A DNA stretch of 64,000 bases from CBDDBX01 sp965225955. Lineage in GTDB: Bacteria; Acidobacteriota; Aminicenantia; UBA2199. The notes beneath the pieces are model-generated. The model did no database searches. It was not told the DNA's origin and worked only from the letters and a program-made list of their open reading frames with translations. The stretch is taken from the NCBI GenBank assembly GCA_965225955.1, contig CBDDBX010000032.1, forward strand, positions 62,001 to 126,000, given 5' to 3'. Position numbers and translations under genes: made by a program. The stretch's first letter is position 1. Every line of letters starts with the position of its first letter. Positions 56,613-64,000 of this stretch are shown in pieces.

Positions 56613-58870
56613 ATGAAATTATTAAGCGGTTTTCTTCTGCTTATTGTACTAACTATGTTACCTCTCAGAGGGGATGAAGGAATGTATCCTCTCAGTGAGA
56701 TTAATAAACTGAATCTCAAAGAGAAAGGTTTTCAGATAAAACCAGTTGAACTCTACAATCCACAGGGTGTAAGTCTGATGGATGGAATCATTAACCTGAG
56801 TGGATGTACAGCATCATTTGTTTCAGGTAATGGTCTTATTCTGACAAACTATCACTGTGCTTTCAGAGGTATTCAGGGAGCAACAACAAAAAAGGATGAT
56901 TATATGAAGCACGGTTTCATTGCTTCAGCTATGGGTGATGAAATTCCTGCAAAGGGATATACTGTAAGAATTACTGAATCTTACAAAGATGTATCAAAAC
57001 AGGTTCTTAAAGTTGTAAAGAAAGGTATGACTCATGCTCAGAGAACAAAAGCTATTAAGAAACAGATAAAGAAGATTGTTCTTAAAGCAGAAAAGAAGAA
57101 TCCCGGAAAGAGAGCTAATGTTTCAGAAATGTTTATTGGCAGAACATATGTTCTGTTCATATCAACATATCTTAAAGATATAAGACTTGTGTATGCTCCT
57201 CCAAGATCTGTAGGAGAATATGGCGGGGAAGAAGATAACTGGATGTGGCCCAGACATACTGGAGATTTCACATTTATGAGAGCTTATGTAGGTAAAAACG
57301 GAAAACCTGCATCATATTCAAAAGCCAATGTTCCATATAAACCTAAAAGGCATTTGAGAGTTGCTGCTGAAGGTACAAAAGAGGGAGATTTCGCATTTAT
57401 TCTGGGATATCCGGGAAGAACTTACAGACATAGATCTGCAGCTTTCCTGAATTACGAAGAGAATCTGAGAATGCCTTATGTTGTTGAACTTTATGGATGG
57501 TGGATTTCAGTTCTTGAGAAAATGAGTGAAAAAGACAGAACAGTAGCTATTAAACTGGCTCCATCACTTAAAGGTCTCTGGAATGTTATGAAAAACTATA
57601 AAGGTAAACTTGAAGGCCTTGGTAAACTCGGAATTACAGAAAAGAGACGTAGTGAAGAGAGAAAACTTGTTGAGTATATAAATTCAAAACCTGAATTAAA
57701 AGAGAGAGCTGGTAACCTGATGAGTAGTATTGATGAGTACTACAAAAACAGAGAAGATGAGTTCCATTATGATCAGTTAATGCGTTATATCTTCAGAGGC
57801 TCATCTCTTCTGGGTGGTGCTTTTACAGCTTATGAGGCGTCAATTGAGATCCGAAAAAAAGATACAGACAGAAAATATGCATATATGAAAAGAAATTTCA
57901 GAAGAACCAGTGCAAGAGTACTGAGAGGTCTGAGAAATTTCTATGAACCAGCAGAAAAGGTGATCTTTGGTAACCTTCTGTTGAGAGCAGCTAAACTTGA
58001 AGGGAAAAAACGCATCTCTGTAGTTGATGATATTGTTAAAAAATACGGCGGAGAACCTGAAGCTGCAATTAAGAAATTTGTTGATGAAATTTATAGTAAA
58101 ACTGAACTTAAGAGTCCTGAAAAGATGAAAGCTCTGTTCAAAATGAAGAGAAAAGAGCTCAGAAAATCAACAGATCCTTTTGTTAAACTAGCTATAGCCC
58201 TCTATCCGGTTGTTAAAGCTAAAGAAGAGAGTGATAATAAAAACAAAGGTATTCTTGATGAGTTAATGTCAGAACTTGTTAATGTAAGAATGAAATTCAG
58301 TGGTAAATCATTTATTCCTGATGCCAACAGCACTCTGAGACTTACATGGGGAAGAATTAAGGGATATTCACCAAAAGATGCGGTTTATCATAAGCCTTTC
58401 ACAACAATCTCAGGTATTGTGGAGAAAGATACAGGTAAGCACCCCTTCAATGCACCGGAAAAACTTAAAACTCTGGTTAAAAACAGAGATTATGGAAGAT
58501 ACTCTCACCCTGACCTGAAAGATGTTCCAGTGGCTTTCCTTTATGATATGGATACTACAGGTGGTAATTCCGGTAGTCCTGTACTGAATGCAAAAGGTGA
58601 ACTCATCGGACTCAACTTTGACAGAGTTTTTTTTTTTTTTTTTACAGAGCTACAATTAACGATTATGCCTGGGATAAAGATTACAGTAGATCTATCGGTG
58701 TTGATATAAGATATATTCTCTGGTTTGTAGAGAAATATGGCAATGCCGGAAGACTTATAAGTGAGATGCCTGAAATAGTTTCAGATACATACTGCATGCC
58801 GGAATCCCGGCATGTAGTTTTTTTTAAAAACCAAATCATTGAATTACACGTAATCAATTTGTTACTTTAA
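56613..58870 (+). pseudogene. S46-family dipeptidyl peptidase, frame broken at a 17-base T run
   Basis: A secreted serine peptidase of the DPP7/DPP11 family, which removes dipeptides from peptides in the periplasm or outside. Signal peptide MKLLSGFLLLIVLTMLPLRG. Catalytic His81 is in ILTNYHCAF and Ser653 in DTTGGNSGSPVLNAKGE. After GLNFDRV the frame enters T17 (58627-58643) and goes out of frame, ending at 58709. The frame one base over continues as RATINDYAWDKDYSRSIG and VDIRYILWFVEKYGNAGRLI, the normal S46 C-terminus (family: DRVWE..M.DY), up to 58870, through a terminator hairpin. The T run replaces the usual WE-type codons and is either expansion, phase variation or artefact. Confidence 0.85.
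58795..58825 (+). terminator. Rho-independent terminator
   Basis: CATGCCGG-AATC-CCGGCATG perfect 8-base stem followed by TAG and eight T residues. Strong terminator after the S46 peptidase gene. Confidence 0.88.
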
Positions 58871-58894
58871 ATAAAATCTTAACAGGAGAATTCC

Positions 58895-61800
58895 ATGGCT
58901 GGAAAATTTGCACTATTCGCTTTTTTGATGCTATTTTTCCTCACTCTTAGTGCAGAGAAGGGAAAAGTTTATAATGTGAAACTAACCAACGCTGGATTTA
59001 CTAATACAGATGGTAGTAGTAATCCAACAGGCTGGACTGTAAAGACTACCGGAAAAGGTAGTATGTATGGTGCGGTTGAAGTTGCAGGAAGTGAAGGAAA
59101 ATGTCTGGGTTATGAACTGAAGAACTGGGGCCGGATAACTGCTCAGTCTTCAAAGATGAACCTTAAAGTAGGTCACCTCTACAGGTTGTCCTGCAAGGTA
59201 AAAAGTCAGAACCTTGTAACAGGGAAGACAGAAATCTATCCTACTTCTGCTCCTGCAGTAATAAGAATGGAATCTTTTCCTTTTACTAATCACTCTGCCA
59301 CTGTTGGTGGTACAACTGAATGGAAGAGTATTGAACACTACTTTATTGCTACAAGAGGCAGCGATCGTGTTGAGCTCAGTGCAGGATTTAATGGTACTGC
59401 AAAAGGTAAAGTGTGGTTTGATTCAGTGAAAGTGGAGAAGGTTGATGATATAACAAAACTGGTTCCTATGGAAACTGTAAAGTGGTGTGATAAGGGGTTC
59501 AGATACGACGATCGTGGATGGATATTTGTACATATTGAAGGCTCTCCATATAAAAGAGGTTATCAGTATGGTTATCTGGTAGCTGAAGAGATTACATCAT
59601 ATATAAGAAAACTTGCTTATGGTGAGAACAGTAAAGATCCTGCAAGAGGCTGGTATAAGAGAAAAACAATTGCAGATATGGTTTTTCTGAGAAAATTTCA
59701 CACTGAGTATCTGGAAGAGATGAAAGGTATTGCAGATGGCGCTGCAAAAAAAGGTGTAAAAATATATGGAAGAACACCGGAGCTTCTTGATATTGTAGCT
59801 CTGAATGCTGCTATAGATTCAGATTATGCTGCCGGAGCTATGAGAAAAACAGCTCACCCTCTTTCAGGTAAAAGTTTTCTTTCAGCTGAAGAGGAGATGG
59901 ATATTCCGGTAGATCAGCACAAGTGTTCTGCGTTTCTTGCAAACGGACCTGCTACTAAAGATGGTGGCATCGTTTTTGGTCAGATCTTCATGTGGGGCGG
60001 ATACACCGGTATTCACTGGAATGTAATCTGCGATGTTCAGCCTGAAAAAGGTAACAGACTTGTTTATCACACATATCCTGGTGGAATTCACTCAGGTGCT
60101 GATTTTTATCTGAACAGTGCAGGAATAATGATTGGAGAAACAACAGTTTCCCAGACTCCATTCAATATAAACGGAATGGCTATGGCTTCAAGAATAAGAA
60201 GAGCAGCTCAGTACTCAAACAGTATTGATGATGTTGTGAAGATTCTGGGTAAATCCAATAACGGTATGTATACAAATGACTGGCTTATTGGGGATGCGAA
60301 AACAAATGAAACAGCAATATTCCTTCTTGGAACATATAAGACTCACCTGTGGAGAAGCACTAAAAATGATTTTCCTGCAGGCTTTAAAGGGTTCTACTGG
60401 AGTAATAACAACAACAAAAATGATGAGGTTAAAAAGGAGTATCTTGTAAATCGTGACGATGCTCCTCACGATCTGGTTTTCAGTCCCTGGAACAGAGATA
60501 TCGCTTTTAATGAATTCTTTAAAAAACACGGCGGCAAAATTGACGAGATAACCGGTGTCAATCTGTGGGCTTCTTCTCCTATTAACAGACCTCATGCCTG
60601 TGATGGTAAAATTACCAATACAGAGATGGCTAAGAATATGGTATTTCTTGCTCATTCAGGAAAAGTTACTCTGAGAAGTAAATATCCAGGTGGAAGAATA
60701 AGAAATAAACCGGAAGCAGTTCCTCACCTTTCACTGGGTTACTCAGTTGCAAGTCCTGTATTTGTGGCAGAAAAGATAAAAGCTCTGAAGAAAAAGAGTG
60801 TTGCAGCTGCTAAAAGAGGAACAGATCTTTCAAAAGTTAAAGAGTTCTACTCATTTGATAAAAAGAAACTGTGGAGAAAAACAGTATACTCCGCAACTCC
60901 CGCAGAAAACTGGTTTGTAAGCTCAACAGCAGGGTACTGGAGAATTCTCAATTATATGCCTGGTTCCACTAAAAAAGCGGCTCAGAGAATGTATGAAACT
61001 CTGGGAGGTATGAATGCTTCACTTCTCTATGTACGTGACAGGGAAGCTATGGTAACTCCTTCAAAAGCTAAGGTAGTATATGACAGATATAACCATTACA
61101 GAATTCCACGTGTTATGGGAACTTATCTGCTCCACCAGCTGAGACTGAAATATGGAAACAATAAATTCAGTAAATTTATGAGTAGTATCCATACAAAATA
61201 CGCAAAAAAACCTGTAAAAAACAGTCAGATAATTTCAATTGCCGGTAAAGTGCTTGGTAAAGAGGCTCGTAATATAGTAAAACAGTGGATCAATGCTACT
61301 GAACTACCTGCGCCTGAAGTATCTGCATCTGTAGAGAAGAGTGGTGATAAGTGGAAACTTAAAGTAAAAGTTGATCAGAAGAATCCATGGAACTTTGTAA
61401 CTACTCTTAAGATAGTAAATGATAAGAAGTCTGTTTTTGAAAAAATTGAAGTAAAAGGCTCTGTTACAGAGAAGGTTTTTGAACTCAAAAAGAGACCTTC
61501 AGGAATTGTTTTCAATGCTGGAAATGATATACCTGTAGAGAGAAAGAACTACTATCTCTTCTCAAATTTCAGTGATAATTTCCACACAACTCTTATTACT
61601 TACGGAACTGGCAGGCAGATTGAAGCCAACAGAGAGATGGCCTTCAGATATCAGGAGACTCTTGGAGATGCTTTTGCTGAGATTCTGCCTCCGGTTGTTA
61701 AAGATAGTGAAGTAACAGCTGAAATGCTTAAAACTTCAGATCTTATGGTACTTGGTGGAGTAGAGGATAATAGTCTGGCTGCAGAGATCTGTAAAAAGGC

Positions 61801-62062
61801 CGGTGTAAAAACAGGACGTAACTGGTTCGAATGGAAAGGTAAAGTTTATGGTGATTCAGAAGATGGTCTTCTGTTGACTATTCCTAATCCATGGAATCAG
61901 AAAAAGATCGTATGGCTTTTCCTCACAAATAGTGCTATGGAAACCTGGGAGATGACAAAACGTTATCAGAGAAGAGTTCCCGGATGGGCACTTTTTAAAG
62001 GTTCAAAAGTAGTAAAAAAAGGATTTGCAGATCCTGAAAGATTTAAAATTAAATTCAACTAA
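58895..62062 (+). CDS. large secreted Ntn hydrolase (C45/phospholipase B-like) with extra N- and C-terminal domains
   Basis: A 1055-residue exported protein (signal peptide FALFAFLMLFFLTLSA). Residues about 22-185: beta-sandwich like a carbohydrate-binding module (ends KGKVWFDSVKVEKV). About 195-640: C45/acyl-CoA:6-APA acyltransferase or phospholipase B-like Ntn domain with YKRGYQYGYLVAEEI, and Cys344 in DQHKCSAFLANGPATKDGG, the expected self-processing nucleophile. About 690-800: a helical part like the C-terminal lobe of M1 peptidases (IPRVMGTYLLHQLRLKYG, AGKVLGKEARNIVKQWI). The last part (800-1055) is beta-rich, unrecognised. AGGAG lies before the ATG. The substrate is unknown. Confidence 0.78.
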   Translation: MAGKFALFAFLMLFFLTLSAEKGKVYNVKLTNAGFTNTDGSSNPTGWTVKTTGKGSMYGAVEVAGSEGKCLGYELKNWGRITAQSSKMNLKVGHLYRLSCKVKSQNLVTGKTEIYPTSAPAVIRMESFPFTNHSATVGGTTEWKSIEHYFIATRGSDRVELSAGFNGTAKGKVWFDSVKVEKVDDITKLVPMETVKWCDKGFRYDDRGWIFVHIEGSPYKRGYQYGYLVAEEITSYIRKLAYGENSKDPARGWYKRKTIADMVFLRKFHTEYLEEMKGIADGAAKKGVKIYGRTPELLDIVALNAAIDSDYAAGAMRKTAHPLSGKSFLSAEEEMDIPVDQHKCSAFLANGPATKDGGIVFGQIFMWGGYTGIHWNVICDVQPEKGNRLVYHTYPGGIHSGADFYLNSAGIMIGETTVSQTPFNINGMAMASRIRRAAQYSNSIDDVVKILGKSNNGMYTNDWLIGDAKTNETAIFLLGTYKTHLWRSTKNDFPAGFKGFYWSNNNNKNDEVKKEYLVNRDDAPHDLVFSPWNRDIAFNEFFKKHGGKIDEITGVNLWASSPINRPHACDGKITNTEMAKNMVFLAHSGKVTLRSKYPGGRIRNKPEAVPHLSLGYSVASPVFVAEKIKALKKKSVAAAKRGTDLSKVKEFYSFDKKKLWRKTVYSATPAENWFVSSTAGYWRILNYMPGSTKKAAQRMYETLGGMNASLLYVRDREAMVTPSKAKVVYDRYNHYRIPRVMGTYLLHQLRLKYGNNKFSKFMSSIHTKYAKKPVKNSQIISIAGKVLGKEARNIVKQWINATELPAPEVSASVEKSGDKWKLKVKVDQKNPWNFVTTLKIVNDKKSVFEKIEVKGSVTEKVFELKKRPSGIVFNAGNDIPVERKNYYLFSNFSDNFHTTLITYGTGRQIEANREMAFRYQETLGDAFAEILPPVVKDSEVTAEMLKTSDLMVLGGVEDNSLAAEICKKAGVKTGRNWFEWKGKVYGDSEDGLLLTIPNPWNQKKIVWLFLTNSAMETWEMTKRYQRRVPGWALFKGSKVVKKGFADPERFKIKFN

Positions 62063-62076
62063 TCAGAATATTCAAT

Positions 62077-62105
62077 AAAAAGGCGCCCTTAAAGGGGCGT
62101 CTTTT
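62077..62105 (+). terminator. Rho-independent terminator
   Basis: AAAAGGCGCCCTTAAAGGGG followed by CGTCTTTT: a stem of about 12 pairs with one bulge and a T run, 15 bases after the C45 gene stop. Confidence 0.88.
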
Positions 62106-62152
62106 CAAAGTTAATTCCCTTAATAATCTCAGTTCTGGAAAAATTGTAATTT

Positions 62153-62282
62153 TCACACGGACTAATACAGACCCACAAGGACATACACTAACTAACAGTT
62201 ATTTATGAAACTTGCTCTGCACTATTCTTAATTACGGGAAACATCAGATAAGTGAAATCCTTTGTCTGTGATCGTCTGTTTT
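62153..62282. repeat. intergenic repeat site E
   Basis: The run CACACGGACTAATACAGACC, CACAAGGACATACAC and TAACTAACAG (62153-62200) carries the GGACNNACAC words of sites A-D. A weak inverted partner, TTTGTCTGTGATCGTCTG, lies at 62260-62277. Gap 62063-62373 contains the terminator and this repeat only. Confidence 0.6.
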
Positions 62283-62373
62283 TAAAATATCATCTTTAAT
62301 TATGACAAAAACATGTTCTTATTATATTTATTTAAAGTATATAAAACTGATCTTATTTTGCAGAGGAACAGGT

Positions 62374-63549
62374 ATGAGTTCAAGTGTCAAAAACTCTGGT
62401 GATTATAAATATGGAATAAGAAAATTTCTTGCACCGGAATTTCTTTTCGGAACAGGTGTTATTAACTATATAGGGAGATATGTAGGCAGTTTTGGTGGTG
62501 AAAAAATCCTGCTTGTATCTGATGAAGGGGTTGTGGCAGCAGGGTGGTGTGGTGTTGTTGAAAAGCAGTTAAGAGATAAAGGTATAAGTTATGTTCGTTA
62601 TACAGATGTGACCCCCAACCCCAGGGATTCTGAAGTTATGAAAGGGGTTGAACTATACAAAAAAGAAGAGTGTGACATGATAGTTGCTGTTGGGGGAGGA
62701 AGCCCGATGGACCTGGCAAAGGGGGTTGGTGCTTCATGGTCCAATGAGGTTGAGGTAAATGAGCTGGAAGGAGTAGATAAAGTGGTAGTACCATCTCCAC
62801 CTCTTATATGCATACCTACTACTGCAGGTACAGCTGCTGAAGTGTCACAGTTTGCAATAATTAACAGTGTGAAGCAGAAGAATAAAATGGCAATAATCAG
62901 TAAAGGTGTTGTGCCGGATCTGGCTCTTATTGATCCACAGACAACTGTAACGATGCCACCATATTTAACTGCAACTACTGGAATGGATGCCCTGTCTCAT
63001 GCTATAGAAGCATTTATGTCTAATGCCAGTTCTCCTGTTACTGATATAAATGCTCTGAGGGCAATAGAGCTTATTCGTGATAATCTGAAAACAGCATATA
63101 ATGAACCTGAAAACAGAGAGGCCCGGGAGAATATGCTGCTGGGAAGTCTTCTGGCAGGACTTGCATTTTCAAATGCCAGTCTTGGACTTGTACACAGTAT
63201 GGCCCACAGTCTGGGGGGGATGCTGGATTTACCCCACGGATTCTGCAATGCTGTATTACTTGAACACATTGTAGAGTTTAACTACTCTTCGGTGGAAATG
63301 AAGAACAGGGAACTGGGAAGTCGTTTGGGACTGGATATTTCTGAAACGGAACTAAAAGCCGGAATAACAGATCATATTATAAGATTGAGGGAAAGCGTGG
63401 GTATTGGAAATAAACTGATAGATGAATACGATATAGAGAGTAGTCGTAACGATCTAGTCAGAAATGCTATGAATGATCCATGTCTGGTTACAAATCCCGC
63501 AGAGGTCAGAGAGGCAGATATTTCTGCAATATTAGATAAAGTTTTTTAA
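62374..63549 (+). CDS. iron-containing alcohol dehydrogenase family
   Basis: A 391-residue Fe-type ADH. NAD(P)-binding motif VGGGSPMDLAKGVGA, and the metal site with LALIDPQ, GMDALSHAIEAFMS, and HSMAHSLGGMLDLPHG, in which the Asp and three His ligands are all present. It may reduce aldehydes such as butanal or 1,3-propanediol precursors, or act on another alcohol; substrate unknown. I chose the ATG at 62374 (AGAGGAACAGG before it); the frame extends upstream to 62302 without a site. Next gene starts two bases after the stop. Confidence 0.93.
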   Translation: MSSSVKNSGDYKYGIRKFLAPEFLFGTGVINYIGRYVGSFGGEKILLVSDEGVVAAGWCGVVEKQLRDKGISYVRYTDVTPNPRDSEVMKGVELYKKEECDMIVAVGGGSPMDLAKGVGASWSNEVEVNELEGVDKVVVPSPPLICIPTTAGTAAEVSQFAIINSVKQKNKMAIISKGVVPDLALIDPQTTVTMPPYLTATTGMDALSHAIEAFMSNASSPVTDINALRAIELIRDNLKTAYNEPENREARENMLLGSLLAGLAFSNASLGLVHSMAHSLGGMLDLPHGFCNAVLLEHIVEFNYSSVEMKNRELGSRLGLDISETELKAGITDHIIRLRESVGIGNKLIDEYDIESSRNDLVRNAMNDPCLVTNPAEVREADISAILDKVF

Positions 63550-63550
63550 A

Positions 63551-64000
63551 ATGAGTAGTAGTAAAACGTTCAGAGAACAGGTTATAGGGCTGGGAGATAC
63601 CTCTGCAGCAAAGAGTTATTATCCTCAGTTAAGAAAGCAGATAGATGAGCTTAAAAGGAATAAAGCGAAACTGGAAGCAACTCTTAAGGATCTTGAAGAG
63701 GCAAGAGAAGAAGCAGAAGAGAGTGAAAAGATCTTTCGTCAGCTCTTTGAGAATACCAGAACAATTCTCAATTCGATATCAGATGGAGTTGTGGCTGTAG
63801 ATGAATCCGGTAATGTAAGTAATATAAATCCCGTAGCCGGTAAAATGGTTGGAAAAACCTTTGCAGAAGTTATTGGTAAGCCTGTTAACGAAATTGTTGT
63901 ACTGGAAGATGAATTTACAGGTATGAGACTTGAGAATCCGGCCTTAAAAGTATTAAATACAGAGAATGAGCACTGTATAAAGAATAATGCTGTCCTGATT
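63551..64000 (+). CDS. PAS-domain sensor protein, truncated by window edge
   Basis: The first 150 residues of a soluble sensor: a coiled coil (about 25-65, QLRKQIDELKRNKAKLEATL) followed by a PAS domain beginning FRQLFENTRTILNSISDGVV then AVDESGNVSNINPVAGKMVG. No membrane segment is present so far. The output (histidine kinase, diguanylate cyclase or other) lies beyond the edge. Start ATG one base after the ADH stop indicates co-transcription. Confidence 0.85.
   Translation, partial: MSSSKTFREQVIGLGDTSAAKSYYPQLRKQIDELKRNKAKLEATLKDLEEAREEAEESEKIFRQLFENTRTILNSISDGVVAVDESGNVSNINPVAGKMVGKTFAEVIGKPVNEIVVLEDEFTGMRLENPALKVLNTENEHCIKNNAVLI

Noticed and set aside
62302..62373. Extra N-terminus of the alcohol dehydrogenase
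   Set aside because: No ribosome binding site, and homologues of this type begin near the ATG at 62374.
1..64000. tRNA, rRNA, phage or transposase genes
   Set aside because: I looked for tRNA-like cloverleaf arms, integrase/transposase motifs and rRNA conserved blocks in the gaps and saw none; a tRNA scan would settle small cases.

Overview
The window comes from an AT-rich, Gram-negative (diderm) bacterium. A TonB-dependent receptor, a LolC/E-type lipoprotein exporter subunit, several lipobox signal peptides and a TatA protein all point to two membranes. Arginine is mostly AGA. The phylum cannot be fixed from this window. The mix of tandem DUF507 genes, a TPR-Ser/Thr kinase, an S46 peptidase, YtxJ and split GcvPA/GcvPB suggests a lineage outside the well-studied Proteobacteria, but this is inference only. 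No phage, transposase, CRISPR array, rRNA or tRNA was seen. The region is chromosomal housekeeping DNA mixed with secreted or membrane proteins of unknown role.

Layout: 1-1.5 kb, fabH (partial) behind a lipoprotein gene. 1.7-5.2 kb, a solute-binding protein and a YfiR-sensor kinase pair. 5.7-11.1 kb, a tightly packed operon ribH-nusB-transglutaminase-lysS-lolC/E-namZ. 11.4-12.9 kb, two YbjQ proteins and an M48 protease. 13.1-17.9 kb, yigZ and, on the other strand, a thioredoxin, a TPR/gluzincin peptidase, a phosphatase-fold membrane protein that lacks catalytic residues, and a zinc-ribbon/FHA protein. 17.9-21.6 kb, a sodium symporter and the Prc protease. 21.5-26.3 kb, a corrinoid uptake locus (btuB-btuF-btuD-btuC) behind a clear cobalamin riboswitch. 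26.4-34.6 kb, a GT-C-like membrane protein, YtxJ, a Fis/LytTR regulator pair, rlmN, unknown genes and radA. 34.7-41.9 kb, a complete glycine cleavage operon fused to glycyl-tRNA synthetase (gcvT-gcvH-gcvPA-gcvPB-glyQ-glyS). 42.3-47.8 kb, a secreted TPR protein, tatA (57 aa), a PilN/PilO-like pair, dtd, a GNAT protein and a zinc-ribbon/Nudix/ThiE fusion. 47.9-51.7 kb, rplM-rpsI-rpsB-tsf-pyrH-frr. 51.8-53.5 kb, two DUF507 genes and apbE. 53.7-58.9 kb, a YHS protein, a TPR-Ser/Thr kinase broken by two single-base shifts, and an S46 peptidase broken at a 17-base T run. 58.9-64 kb, a 1055-aa C45-type Ntn hydrolase with extra domains, an iron-type alcohol dehydrogenase, and the start of a PAS sensor.

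The three most unusual signals are not ordinary genes. First, a family of short, roughly 9-11-base periodic intergenic repeats, often paired as long inverted repeats, occurs at seven or more sites. Second, several genes have a good -10 box only 6-7 bases upstream of the ATG and no ribosome binding site, so they are predicted to make leaderless mRNA. Third, two adjacent large genes are broken by homopolymer-associated shifts, which could be assembly errors, phase variation or real decay.
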